From positions 347,773,617 to 347,837,616 of the forward strand of contig NC_061513.1 in assembly GCF_022539505.1 (NCBI RefSeq): a DNA stretch of 64,000 nucleotides, read 5' to 3'. Position 1 is the first letter of the stretch, and every line of letters starts with the position of its first letter. The notes below the pieces were generated by a model. The model had not been told where the DNA came from. It did not search any database and was given only the letters and a program-made list of their open reading frames with translations. Positions 1-12,478 of the stretch are shown here, in pieces. The position numbers and the translations under genes were made by a program. Source of the stretch: Lolium rigidum (taxonomy: Eukaryota; Streptophyta; Magnoliopsida; Poales; Poaceae).

Positions 1-3000
1 ACGAGATGCCGAAGAGCCAGTTGCTGTTTTCTGCTGTTTTTGGTTTCAGAAATCCTAGTAAGGAAATATTTTCGGAATTGAATGAAATCAACGCCCAGGG
101 GCCTATTTTTACACGAAGCTTCCAGAAGACCGGAGGACTTACGAAGTGGGGCCACGAGGCGCCGCCACAACAGGGCGGGGCGGCCCAGGTGCTGGCCGCG
201 CGGCCCTGGCGTGTGGGGCCCTCGTGTGGCCCCCTGACCTGCCCTTCCGCCTACTTAAAGCCTCCGTCGCGAAACCCCCAGTACGGAAAAGCCATGGTAC
301 GAGAAACCTTCCAGAGACGCCGCCATCGCTAAGCCAATATCTGGGGGACAGGAGTCTCTGTTCCGGCACGCCGCCGGGACGGGGAAGTGCCCCCGGAAGG
401 CTCCTCCATCGACACCACCGCCATCTTCATCAACGCTGCTGTCTCCCATGAGGAGGGAGTAGTTCTCCATCGAGGCTAAGGGCTGTACCGGTAGCTATGT
501 GGTTAATCTCTCTCCTATGTACTTCAATACAATGATCTCATGAGCTGCCTTACATGATTGAGATTCATATGAGTTTTGTATCACTATTCATCTATGTGTT
601 ACTCTAGTGATGTTATTAAAGTACTCTATTCCTCCTCCATGGTGTAAAGGTGACAAGTGTGTGCATCATGTAGTACTTGGCGTAGGTTATGATTGTAATC
701 TCTTGTAGATTATGAAGTTAATTATTGCTATGATAGTATTGATGTGATCTATTCCTCCTTCATAGTGTGATGGTGACAGTGTGCATTCTATGTTAGTACT
801 CGGTGTAATTGCAATGATCTATCATGCACTCTAAGGTTATTTAAATATGAACATTGAATGTTGTGGAGCTTGTTAACTCCGGCATTGAGGTGCTCTTGTA
901 GCCCTACGCAATTAGTGGTGTTCATCATCCAACAAGAGAGTGTAGAGTGGTTTTATTATGTGATCAATGTTGAGAGTGTCCACTAGTGAAAGTATGATCC
1001 CTAGGCCTTGTTTCCAAACATCGAATCTCCGTTTGTTTACTGTTTTATTGCATATTTACTCGCTGCCATATTTTATTCAGATTGCTATTACCACTCATAT
1101 TCATCCATACCACTTGTATTTCACTATCTCTTCGCCGAACTAGTGCACCTATACATCTGATAAGTGTATTAGGTGTGTTGGGGACACAAGAGACTTCTTG
1201 TATCGTGATTGCAGGGTTGCTTGAGAGGGATATCTTTGACCTCTTCCTCCGTGAGTTCGATAAACCTTGCACTACAACAGGACAGAGCTTTCGTAACACA
1301 GTCTAGTGTTACAATAGGTCCAGAACAGTGTTACTATTCCATGGAGTAACACATTTTGGTATGTGTTCCATTAGGCCGTGTTACTGAGAGGTATTTGTTG
1401 TCACACATAATTGTTGTTACTATATCTTTAAAAGTGTGTTACAATTACTTTTTAGTAACATAAATTTTACGTGTTACAATTGTAAGTGTAGGAACACAAG
1501 TAGTAACATATTTTCCAAAGAATAGTAGCACAATTGGTAACACCTCTTTTCAACTTCAGTAACACTGTTAGTAACACATTTGCCTAATTATAGTTACACT
1601 GATAATTACAAAAGTTTATTAAATCCAAAATTATGTGTCATTTTATGGAATATATTATTTATTTAAACATAAAATCATGACACATGTTAAATTGATTATT
1701 TTATATTGATGTTTGGCAACATGAAAGGTACGAGGAACTGACCTCGCATGACACATTCACAAATTAAGAAAATCAATATATTGCATATACACCGGGGAAG
1801 ACATATGTGTTACATTAAGTGAAAAACCAATACTATCCCCACAATATCATAATACTCGTACATATTTGACTAAAGAAAAATATTTCGGTGAATAAAAACA
1901 CATTTGCGAATAATGGTACATTACATTCTATAATGTAAACTACATTTATTCAAAAGTGAAATATTCTAAATATCTCTGCGTTTAAATCTAGCTGCATCGA
2001 AGAGTCCAACAACAACTCAATCATCCTTCTTTCTAATCTGCAAAAGAAAATGTTAACAAATATGATTATTGAACATGGAATAAAAAAGTTAACATAAAAA
2101 GCTGTTTTTTTCGACGTAATTATCTTACGTGAAAGGTAGAAAATTCAGATTAAAGCTTGATTATTACTCCAAAACATGAAGCTAGGGCAAACGAGTACCA
2201 GAAAGGTACTGACTCTCTCTCTCTCCCCCCAGCAGAAACCAATCAAATAAATCGGTCAGCATACTTTATAATCAGTTAAGGTTAAAGAAAAATAGGTGGC
2301 GTTCATGTTTAACAATGAACCATGCAGACTGACATAAATACTGCTACATATTGTGTGGATAGGCCGAAAACACTTTAGTCATATTCAACGCAACAACAAT
2401 CTGAATTCATGCAAATAGTGACTGAGATATTAGAAACTGTTAGAGATACTACAAATACTACCAAGCCATGCCATGTACTGATGCAGGATCAAAATACTAT
2501 TTTTGTGTTGTCAACTTCTCAAGAATTCCATTAATTTAATTAAGTTATGCTGAACCGAACAGCTATCCCTTGGTTAACTGAGCATACTTGCTACCGCTTG
2601 TATTTCACTTTAAAACACGAGGACGTGCCATACTCGTCTCTTGTTCGTTTGATTCAACACCCGAATTATTTCCTTGGTTTATAAACTTTAAACTCACGTA
2701 ACCAGATTCCAGTGGAAGTCAATCTGCAACCTGAACTAGTGCACGCACGAGAAAAAATGAGTCACACACGGAAGCAAATCAGTTGTGATTGTTAGAGCTA
2801 TCCCATGCCTCTTGTTTGATTAGTTTCCACGATAGTAGATGGAATCAGGGAGATGACTTCGATTACCTATCCTTGACGACGTGGCCGTCAGATCGCTCGT
2901 TGACGTGGCGACCGTGTAAAAAGATGGAGAAGGTAGAGGGCAACTCCCACCGCATCAGCCACAACGCATGAAGGCGGAGACGGCGGCAAGCTACGCGTTA

Positions 3001-4164
3001 CAACTAGGTCTGCAAAAAAGAAGAATCACAGAACACCAGATCTACATATGAGAAGATAAGATGGATGACTAGAGCTAGGAAGAAAGACGACCAGTCAGGA
3101 ATTCGTAGTATGGCGATTAACAGAAGCACGAGTGCCTAGATGAATACTAGCATCCAGAGTGGTGGTAACCGTCCACGTCCGTCCTTGAGGTAGTCACCAG
3201 ATGCGATGATCGGCAGTGCTACCGGCGCAGAATACAACGGGTCGCTGAAGAGCGGGCGGCGCGGTGCAGGGTGCTAGAGGGTGGGGCGAGGTGGAGGGGG
3301 CTGAAGGGCGGGTGGCGGCGTTGGATGGCTTGGACGGCGGCGGGATTGTGAAGTCAGGGGAAATCTGAGATCTAATCTTTTTAGGCTGTGAGTAATACTA
3401 GTAAATAAAGGGTAAACCATTGAGTGCCTTTGCGCTGGGGAAAAAACTGAAGCCGTAATGTACGGCACGATTAAGACACAAACTGTTTCCGAGTTTGCCA
3501 TGTGCGTAGATAAATGGGCCAAAATTGGCGGTAATCTTTTTATTTTTTGCGAAAAAATTTGCGGTAATCTTTCAACAGTGTTTTTTGCCTGCGGAAAGTA
3601 AAAATATTATGAGGGGAAATAGTGAGTTCGAATATTTTGAAAATAATTAGCACAAAAATGTATTTCCGGTTCAAAGTTTCTGTGGCACATTCAATGAATC
3701 TAGGTAGATTTTAGGCAACATGTTGTCTAAATCTAGGACAAATTATTTTACCTACCTCATCAGTCTAGACCCTAACGCTTCTCATCGGTGGCATGCCCGC
3801 ACCTAACACCGTCATCTCCCACCATCAAGTCGTCATTCGTCAATACCGCTCCTCACCTTAGACATATGTGCCTGTAACACAATACCTCCCACAAATATGT
3901 ATATGTTACTGCCTCGATATGCGTGTAACATATTTTTGGCACATATATAGTTTGTGTTACTGCCGGTCACTGGCACACAAATGATGTGTTACTATACATT
4001 TACCTGTAATGTCTTCTACTATGTGTTACATGATTGTGTTACCAAAGCTCTGTCCTGTTGTAGTGTTGGGTGATCCACTTAAGGGAAACTTGCTGCTGTT
4101 CTACAAACCTCTGCTCTTGGAGGCCCAACACTGTCTACAAGAATAGAAGTACCCGTAGACATCA
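1..4164 (+). repeat. 5' LTR of element A, interrupted by a CACTA transposon
   Basis: Bases 1-1269 and 4069-4164 together match the 3' LTR at 7793-9156. The gap between them is exactly the CACTA element plus one copy of its TTG target duplication. LTR parts visible here (1365 bases) plus the missing 118 equal the 3' LTR length to within one base. The TTAAAG stretch near 254 in a GC-rich context could be the promoter core, but this is weak. Confidence 0.9.
1270..4065. mobile_element. CACTA (En/Spm) DNA transposon, non-autonomous, 2796 bp
   Basis: The element begins CACTACAACAGGACAGAGCT and ends with its inverted complement, AGCTCTGTCCTGTTGTAGTG. It is flanked by the 3-bp target duplication TTG (1267-1269 and 4066-4068). 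The intact LTR at about 9058-9062 has a single TTG, so the empty site is present in the same window. Subterminal GTAACACA/TGTGTTAC motifs are dense in both ends (roughly 1300-1580 and 3880-4050), as is typical of CACTA elements. No transposase frame is visible, so it must have been moved in trans. The GC-rich patch at 3170-3370 reads like the 5' end of a plant gene on the minus strand and may be captured, but I do not recognise it. Confidence 0.95.
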
Positions 4165-4174
4165 AGCACTTTTC

Positions 4175-4192
4175 TGGCGCCGTTGCCGGGGA
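4175..4192 (+). promoter_or_regulatory. Primer binding site of element A (tRNA-Asp)
   Basis: TGGCGCCGTTGCCGGGGA starts ten bases after the LTR end at 4164. It is complementary over 18 bases to the 3' end of plant tRNA-Asp (GTC) including CCA. It defines the start of minus-strand DNA synthesis and therefore the + orientation of element A. Confidence 0.88.
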
Positions 4193-4331
4193 GGAAAGGT
4201 AAAAGGCACTCATACTCCGGTCTCAGGTAACTGAGTACTTTTCTATTGCCGTTGGGTGTGTGCTCGAAGCTATTTCCTTTAGATCCTGCAATTGCATATT
4301 TTTGTTTCTTGTTAAACACTAGTAAGGCATA

Positions 4332-5072
4332 ATGGAAAACATCTGTGAGCTTTTTGTACTATTTCCTGAGTCAAGACATGAATGGTTTAATGCGAAAATT
4401 AAAAAACCTATGGAATCTTATTTGCATGCTGGTAGTAATATTAGTATGAACTCTTTGAACACCATTGTTGATAATGATATAGAAAGTTCTAAGCTTGGGG
4501 AAGCTGGTTTTCATGATCTCTTTAGTCCCCCAAGCATTGAGGAGAAAATTTTCTTTGATGATACTTTGCCTCCTATTTATGATGATTATAATGATAGTGG
4601 TCTTTTGGTGCCACCTACTATGGAGAGTAAATTTTATTATGATTATACTATGCCTCCTACACTTGATGAGAATAATAATAATGATAGCTACTTTGTTGAA
4701 TTTGCTCCCACTACAACTAATAAAACTGATTATGCTTATGTGGAGAGTAATGATACTTTTATGCATGTGAATAAGAATGCTTTATGTGATACTTATATTG
4801 TTGAGTTTGCTCATGATGCTACTGGATATTATTATGAGAGAGGAAAATATGGTTGTAGAAATTTTCATGTTACTAAAACACCTCTCTTTTTGCTGAAAAT
4901 CTTGAAGCTGCACTTGTTTTATCTTTCTATGCTTGTTGCATTATGCTTCATGAATTTGTTTATTTACAAGATTCCTTTTCATAGGAAGTTGGTTAGGCTT
5001 AAATTTGTTTTGAATTTGCTTCTTGATGCTCGCTTTTGCTTCAACTCTTGTTTCTTGCGAGTGCATCATTAA
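4332..5072 (+). CDS. LARD-encoded protein of unknown function (246 aa)
   Basis: This is the only long frame inside element A, and it starts shortly after the primer site, where gag would normally begin. The first ~170 residues are Asp/Asn/Tyr-rich and contain a low-complexity stretch. The C-terminal ~70 residues are strongly hydrophobic then basic: KTPLFLLKILKLHLFYLSML, a second hydrophobic run, then an Arg/Lys-rich tail. This looks like one or two membrane-spanning segments. There is no zinc knuckle, protease DTG/DSG or capsid-like motif. Element D carries a clear homologue at 24508-25172 (frameshifted), so the frame is kept between diverged copies. I cannot assign a function; it is not recognisably a gag. 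Confidence 0.6.
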   Translation: MENICELFVLFPESRHEWFNAKIKKPMESYLHAGSNISMNSLNTIVDNDIESSKLGEAGFHDLFSPPSIEEKIFFDDTLPPIYDDYNDSGLLVPPTMESKFYYDYTMPPTLDENNNNDSYFVEFAPTTTNKTDYAYVESNDTFMHVNKNALCDTYIVEFAHDATGYYYERGKYGCRNFHVTKTPLFLLKILKLHLFYLSMLVALCFMNLFIYKIPFHRKLVRLKFVLNLLLDARFCFNSCFLRVHH

Positions 5073-7674
5073 AACTGCTGAGCCCATCTTAATGGCTATA
5101 AAGAAAGCACTTCTTGGGAGATAACCCATGTGTTTATTTTACTACAGCAATTTTGTTTTATATTTGTGTCTTGGAAGTTGTTACTACTGTAGCAACCTCT
5201 CCTTATCTTATTTTATTGCATTGTTGTGCCAAGTAAAGTCTTTGATAGTAAAGTCAATACTAGATTTGGATTACTGCACAGAAACAGATTTCTTGCTGTC
5301 ACGAATTTGGGAAGTGTTCTCTGTAGGTAACTCAGAAAAATCTGCCAATTTACGTGCGTGATCCTCAGATATGTACGCAACTTTTATTCAATTTGGGCAT
5401 TTTCATCTGAGCAAGTCTGGTGCCACTTTAAAATTCGTCTTTACGAACTGTTCTGTTTTGACAGATTCTGCCTTTTATTTCGCATTGCCTGTTTTGCTAT
5501 GTTAGATGGATTTCTTTGTTCCATTAACTTTCAGTAGCTTTGTGCAATGTCCAGAAGTGTTAAAAATGATTATGTCACCTCTGAATATATGAATTATGCA
5601 CTGACCCTCTAATGAGTTTGTTTCGAGTTTGGTGTGGAGGAAGTTTTCAAGGGTCAAGAGAGGAGGATGATACAATATGATCAAGAAGAGTGAAAAGTCA
5701 AAGTTTGGGGATGCCCCCGTGGTTCATCCCTGCATATTTTAAGAAGACTCAAGCGTCTAAGCTTGGGGATTCCCAAGGCATCCCTTCTTCATCGACAACT
5801 TATCAGGTTCATCTAGTGAAACTATATTTTTATTCCGTCACATCTTATGTGCTTTACTTGGAGCGTCTGTTTGTTTTTATTTTTGTTTTGTTTGAATAAA
5901 ATCAGATCCTAGCATTCTTTGTTTGGGAGAGAGACACGCTCCGCTGTTTCGTATGAACACATATGTTCTTAGCTTCATCTTTAATGTTCATTGCGGAAGT
6001 TGGACTATTTCATTCATTGCTATATGGTTGGAAACGGAAAATGCCGCATGTGGTAAATGGTTTAATGTCTTGAATAATGTGATACTTGGCAATTGTTGTG
6101 CTCATATAGATCTTGTTTAAGCTCTTGCATCATGTACCTTGTACTCATTAATGAATAACTACATAGAGCTTGTTAAAATTTGGTTTGCATGATTGATCTC
6201 TAGAGTCTAGATATTTTCTGGTTGAGGTGTTTGAACAACAAGGAGACAATATAAAGTCTTATAATAGTTACAATATGTTCATATGTGAGCTTTGCTGCAC
6301 CTTTTATACTTGAGTTTGCTTCAAACAACCTTGCTAGCCTAGCCTTGTATTGAGAGGAATTCTTCTCGTGCATCCAAATCCTTGAGCCAATAACCATGCC
6401 ATTTGTGTACACCATACCTACCTACTACATGGTATTTCTCCGCCATTCCAAAGTACATTACTTGAGTGCTACCTTTAAAATTTCCATTCTTTACCTTTGC
6501 AATATATAGCTCATGGGACAAATAGCTTTAAAAACTATCGTGGTGAAGAATATGTACTTATGTGTTTTATTTCTTAATAAGTTGCTTGTTGAGCGGTAAC
6601 CATGTTTTCTGGGGACGCCATCAACTCTTTTACCTTTGTTGAATATCATGTGAGTTGCTATGCATGTTCGTCTTGTCTGAAGTAAGGGCGGTTCTCACAA
6701 TCAAATGGTTTGAGTATGCATACTGTTAGAGAAGAACATTGGGACGCTAACTAAAGCCATGATTCATGGTGGAAGTTTCAGTGTGGACAATTAATCCTCA
6801 ATCTCTTATGAGAATATTAACTCGTTGTTGAATGCTTATGCATTAAAGAGGAGTCCATTATCTCGTTGTCTATGTTGTCCCGGTATGGATGTCTAAGTTG
6901 AGAATAATCAAAAGCGAGAAATCCAATGCGAGCTTTCTCCTTAGACCTTTGTACATGCGGCATAGAGGTACCCCTTTGTGACACTTGGTTGAAACATATG
7001 CTATGCAATGATAATCAGTGTTAATCCAAGCTAATTAGGACAAGGTGCGAGCACTATTAGTATACTATGCATGAGGCTTGCAACTTATAAGATGTCTTAT
7101 ACATAACACATATGCTTTATTACTACCGTTGACAAAATTGTTTCTTGTTTTCAAAATGAAAAGCTCTAGCACAAATATAGTAATCAATGCTTCCCTCTGT
7201 GAAGGGCCTATCTTCTACTTTATTGTTGAGTCAGTTTGCCTATTCTTTCTATCTTAGAAGCAAACACTTGTATCAACTGTGTGCATTGATTCTTACATGT
7301 TTACCTATTGCACTTGTTATATTGCTTTGTGTTGACAATTATCCATGAGATATACACGTTGAAGTTGAAAGCAACTGCTGAAACTTATATCTTCTTTTGT
7401 GTTGCTTCAATGCCTTTACTTTGAATTTATTGCTTTATGAGTAACTCTTATGCAAGTCTTATTGATGCTTGTCTTGAAAGTATTATTCATGAAAAGTCTT
7501 TGCTATATGATTCATTTGTTTACTCATTATCTTCATCATTGCTTCGAATCGCTGCATTCATCTCATATGCTTTACAATAGTATGATCAAGATTATGATAG
7601 CATGTCACTTCAGAAATTATCTTTGTTATCGTTTACCTACTCGAGGGCGAGTAGGAACTAAGCTTGGGGATGCT
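5073..7674 (+). other. Internal non-coding region of element A with polypurine tract
   Basis: AT-rich, stop-rich sequence with no recognisable protein domain in any frame. It aligns along its length with 25173-27758 of element D, so it is shared family sequence. The tract AAGCTTGGGGA at 7660-7670, directly before the 3' LTR, is the likely polypurine tract. Copies of the same word also occur at 4491 and 5759, with a variant at 5701. Confidence 0.75.
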
Positions 7675-9156
7675 TGATACGTCCCAAACGTATCTATAAT
7701 TTCTTATGTTCCATGCTACTTTTATGATGATACTCACATGTTTTATACACATTATATGTCATTATTATGCATTTTCCGGCACTAACCTATTGACGAGATG
7801 CCGAAGAGCCAGTTGTTGTTTTCTGCTGTTTTTGGTTTCAGAAATCCTAGTAAGGAAATATTCTCGGAATTGGACGAAATCAACGCCCGGGGGCCTATTT
7901 TTACACGAAGCTTCCAGAAGACCGGAGGACTTACGAAGTGGGGCCACGAGGCGCCGCCACAACAGGGCGGCGCGGCCCAGGTGCTGGCCGCGCGGCCCTG
8001 GCGTGTGGGGCCCTCGTGTGGCCCCCTGACCTGCCCTTCCGCCTACTTAAAGCCTCCGTCGCGAAACCCCCAGTACGGAAAAGCCACGGTACGAGAAACC
8101 TTCCAGAGCCGCCGCCATCGCGAAGCCAAGATCTGGGGGACAGGAGTCTCTGTTGCCGGCACGCCGCCGGGACGGGGAAGTGCCCCGGAAGGCTCCTCCA
8201 TCGACACCACCGCCATCTTCATCAACGCTGTTGTCTCCCATGAGGAGGGAGTAGTTCTCCATCGAGGCTAAGGGCTGTACCGGTAGCTATGTGGTTAATC
8301 TCTCTCCTATGTACTTCAATACAATGATCTCATGAGCTGCCTTACATGGTTGAGATTCATATGAGTTTTGTATCACTATTCATCTATGTGTTACTCTAGT
8401 GATGTTATTAAAGTACTCTATTCCTCCTCCATGGTGTAAAGGTGACAGTGTGTGCATCATGTAGTACTTGGCGTAGGTTATGATTGTAATCTCTTGTAGA
8501 TTATGAAGTTAATTATTGCTATGATAGTATTGATGTGATCTATTCCTCCTTCATAGTGTGATGGTGACAGTGTGCATTCTATGTTAGTACTCGGTGTAAC
8601 TGCAATGATCTATCATGCACTCTAAGGTTATTTAAATATGAACATTGATTGTTGTGGAGCTTGTTAACTCCGGCATTGAGGTGCTCTTGTAGCCCTACGC
8701 AATTAGTGGTGTTCATCATCCAACAAGAGAGTGTAGAGTGGTTTTATTATGTGATCAATGTTGAGAGTGTCCACTAGTGAAAGTATGATCCCTAGGCCTT
8801 GTTTCCAAACATCGAATCTCCGTTTGTTTACTATTTTATTGCATGTTTACTCGCTGCCATATTTTATTCAGATTGCTATTGCCACTCATATTCATCCGTA
8901 CCACTTGTATTTCACTATCTCTTCGCCGAACTAGTGCACCTATACATCTGACAAGTGTATTAGGTGTGTTGGGGACACAAGAGACTTCTTGTATCGTGAT
9001 TGCGGGGTTGCTTGAGAGGGATATCTTTGACCTCTTCCTCCCTGAGTTCGATAAACCTTGGGTGATCCACTTAAGGGAAACTTGCTGCTGTTCTACAAAC
9101 CTCTGCTCTTGGAGGCCCAACACTGTCTACAAGAATAGAAGTACCCGTAGACATCA
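7675..9156 (+). repeat. 3' LTR of element A (1482 bp)
   Basis: Begins TGATACGTCC and ends GTAGACATCA; it matches the split 5' LTR with only scattered differences, so the insertion is fairly young. The first bases form an imperfect hairpin (ATACGT...ACGTAT). An uninterrupted frame at 7798-8271 exists only because the LTR is GC-rich there; it is broken in the 5' LTR, so I do not call it a gene. Confidence 0.93.
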
Positions 9157-10869
9157 GTTCTCCTCTCAAGTTAACAAACCGGGCTTCATCCAAAGGCTTA
9201 GTGAAAATATCCGCCAATTGGTAGGTTGTCCCCACATGAGTGAGATCAATATCCTTATTGGCAACATGGTCACGTAGGAAGTGATGGCGAATGTCAATAT
9301 GTTTGGTGCGACAATGTTGAACTGGGTTATTGGCGATCTTAATTGCACTTTCATTGTCACAAAGAAGAGGCACCATACCAAGAGACACACCATAGTCTTT
9401 CAAGGTTTGCTTCATCCATAACAATTGAGTGCAACAAGATGCCGCGGATATGTATTCGGCCTCGGCGGTGGATAAAGCGGTGGAGTTTTGTTTCTTGGAT
9501 GACCAACTCACCAATGACCGGCCAATAAATTGGCAAGCCCCGGAGGTAGACTTTCGATCAACCTTGTCACCGGCCCAATCGGAATCCGAATAGCCAATGA
9601 GTTCAAAGGTTGACCCCTTTGGATACCATAGCCCGAGAGTAGGAGTGAGAACAAGGTATCTTAGAATCCGTTTGACCGCCATTAAATGGCTCTCCTTGGG
9701 AGCGGATTGAAAACGAGCACACATCCCTACACTTAGCATGATATCCGGCCTAGAGGCACAAAGGTAAAGCAAGGATCCTATCATGGAACGGTATACCTTT
9801 ATGTCCACATCCTTCTCACCGTCACATGAGCCAAGTTGCCCCTTTACGGGCATGGGTGTCTTCATTGGGATTGCATTGGTCATGTTGAATTTCTTGAGCA
9901 TGTCCTTCACATACTTTTCTTGAGAGATGAAGGTGCCTTTTGCAAGTTGCCTCACTTGGAAGCCTAGGAAGAACTTCAACTCTCCCATCATGGACATCTC
10001 AAATTTCCTAGTCATCAATAGCTCAAAAGCTTTGTTATGATTGGGGTAGTTCCACCAAAGATAATATCATCAACATATATTTGACATATAAATAAGCCAC
10101 CCCCTTTAACCCGTTTGGTGAAAAGGGTGGAGTCGACCGTACCCATGCAAAACCCATCATGTAGTAAGAAATCCCTAAGGAACTCATACCAAGCACGTGG
10201 AGCTTGCTTGAGACCGTAGAGTGCCTTATGGAGTAAATACACGTGGTTGGGTCGGCATGGATCTTCGAAACCCGGGGGTTGAGCCACATATGCGGTTTCT
10301 TTTAGGGGACCATTCAAAAATGCACTTTTCACATCCATTTGATAGAGTTTGAAATTGTGGAAAGATGCAAATGCAAGCAAAAGACGAATAGCTTCAAGAC
10401 GGGCTACCGGCGCAAAGGTATCCTCAAAATCCATACCTTCTATTTGGGCAAACCCTTGCGCCACTAACCTTGCTTTGTTTCGTATGACAATGCCATTCTC
10501 ATCTTTCTTGTTCTTGAATACCCATTTGGTCCCAATAACATTGATGCGATGATCCTTGGGTCTCTCAACTAGAGACCATACTTCATTAAGAGTGAAACAC
10601 TCCAATTCTTCTTGCATGGCAATTACCCAATCCGGATCAAGCAAGGCTTCATGTACCTTGAGTGGTTCAAAACTAGACACAAAAGCATGGTGTTGACAAT
10701 AAGTGATAAGTAATGCATGGTGTCTACGAGTTACCACTCCTCTTGAGATGCTACCAAGGACTTGATCTACTTTCATGTCACTTGCCCTTGTAGCGGCCTT
10801 GATCTTCCGAATGGTTCCTTCATGATCAATGAATTCATCTCTTGCTAGTACTTGATCATGAGGGATCAC
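9157..10869 (-). pseudogene. Copia B reverse transcriptase and RNase H
   Basis: The first segment (10869-10015) carries the Copia RT: the TKWVFK start, RLVAQGF, the [11 protein letters not shown] block, and the catalytic YVDDIIFG. The second segment (10018-9157) continues with MGELKFFLGFQ and the RNase H blocks SDWAGD, TALSTAEAEY, HIDIRHHF and LADIFTKPLD. The frame changes between the segments at about 10017, and between RT and the upstream integrase segment at about 10867, so no continuous polyprotein can be made. The frame runs into the LTR of element A at 9156, which marks the insertion point. Confidence 0.93.
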
Positions 10870-12443
10870 TTGAGCTTGATCATTGTGGATGTCTCTTGAT
10901 CATCATCATGGTCTTGCTCAGTGGAATGAGGACTTTCTTCTTGTTCTTCGAAATGTGACTCATCTTGAGTGGAGGATGGTTCTTGAGTTGCACTTGATGG
11001 TTCGGCTTGAGTTGAGCTAGGCTCCACTTGAGTCGTGCTTGATACTTCTACTCCATCATCTTGATCATCATTATGAACTTCCATGGGCCGGATGTGTCCA
11101 ATGCCCATATGCTTGATGTCACTAGATGGATCATCATTATTACCTGCAACACATGGAACAACTTGCTCCACTTGGGAGCCATTATCCTCCAAGAACACCA
11201 CGTCACAAGATACTTCAATAGTCCCAGTGGACCGGTTGTAGTATCTATAGGCGTGAGAGTTCTCCACATATCCAACAAATATGCCCTCTATGGTTCTAGT
11301 TTCAAATTTACCGAGCATTGCTTTGTTGTTCTTAACAAGACATTTGCATCCAAAGACACGAATGTACATGACATTAGGCTTGTTACCTGTGAGATGCTCG
11401 TATGGAGTTTTGTTATGGAGGGGGCGGAGGAAGAGCCGGTTGGAGTAGTGGACAGCCGTAGAGATGGCTTCTCCCCAAAAGTTGTGGGGTGAGTTGAATT
11501 CACTCAACATGGTTCTTGCCATCTCAATGATAGTCCGGTTCTTCCTTTCAACAACACCATTTTGTTGAGGGGTGTATGGCGCCGAAAACTCATGCTTGAT
11601 GCCCTCATCATCGACAAACTCTTGCATGGTGTAGTTCTTGAACTCGGTGCCATTGTCGGTCCTAATCGCCTTGATCTCGGATTCATACATACGTTGAGCT
11701 TTCTTGGCGAAGGTGATGAACTCTCTATGGGTCTCGTCCTTAGACTTAAGGAGAAAGACCCAAGAGTATCTTGAGTAATCATCAACAATGACAAGTCCAT
11801 ACTTGCTCCCACCAAGAGTATCATAATGTGATGGCCCAAAGAGATCCAAATGAAGGAGCTCCAAAGGCCTAGATGTGGTGACGATACTCTTGATAGGATG
11901 TTTCTTCTTGAGTTGCTTTCCGGCTACACATGCACTGCAAACACGATCTTTCTCAAAAGAAATGCCGGTTAGTCCCACAATGTGTTCACCCTTTAGGAGT
12001 TGTTTAAGATTCCTCATGTTGACATGACCAAGGCGGTGATGCCACAACCAACCTTCGTCATGCTTGGCCGCCATTAGACATGTGGAGGGAGAGGAGCTCT
12101 CTTTCGAGAGGTCAACCACGTAAAGGTTGTTCTCCACATATCCAACGAGGACCAATTTGAGATTGTCACTCCTAAAGACTTTCACACAATAATTAGTAAA
12201 ATATGAATTGTAATCGGCATCGGCAAGATGATATATAGAAAGCAAGTTATAGCCAAGGGATTCAACAAGCATGACCGTCTCAAGGCACAAGTCCTTAGAG
12301 ATTGCCACCTTGCCGTACCCAAGTACCTTTCCCTTTGAGTTGTCACCAAAGGTGATGCTTGACTTCTTGTTGATGTCTTCAATGAATTGATCAAGCACAT
12401 CTCTTCCTCCGGTCATATGATTGGTGCATCCACTATCAAACAC
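10866..12443 (-). pseudogene. Copia B protease and integrase
   Basis: Starts inside the aspartic protease motif FDSGCTNHMTG. It continues with the pre-integrase zinc finger (HHRLGHVNMRNL with later CSAC), then the integrase core: LHLDLFGP, VDDYSRYSWVF, IRTDNGTEF, and TPQQNGVVERKNRTI with the catalytic Glu. The C-terminal part is a Gln/Ser/Glu/Asp-rich linker. The upstream junction with gag (12444-12481) contains a stop and a shifted frame; the downstream junction with RT is a frame change. Domain content is complete, but the copy cannot be translated as one protein. Confidence 0.93.
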
Positions 12444-12478
12444 CCATTTTGGACCACCGGAGGAATACCCCTACAAAA

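Larger units (their letters stand above)
1..9156 (+). mobile_element. Non-autonomous LTR retrotransposon A (LARD-like), 5' end outside window
   Basis: Two near-identical LTRs bracket an internal region without any gag, protease, integrase or reverse transcriptase that I can recognise. The 3' LTR (7675-9156) starts TGATACGT and ends ACATCA. The 5' LTR starts about 118 bases before the window, because position 1 aligns with 7793. A perfect tRNA-Asp primer site follows the 5' LTR, and a purine-rich tract precedes the 3' LTR. The element is inserted in Copia B just after the end of its RNase H coding frame; bases 9157-9161 (GTTCT) would be the right target duplication, but the left copy is outside the window. 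Length and structure fit a large retrotransposon derivative of Triticeae Gypsy type (Sabrina/WHAM-like by general appearance); the family name is inference. Confidence 0.88.

Noticed and set aside
7798..8271. 157-codon frame inside the 3' LTR of element A
   Set aside because: The matching frame in the 5' LTR is shorter and altered, it starts inside U3-like sequence, and the opposite strand is equally open; GC composition explains it.
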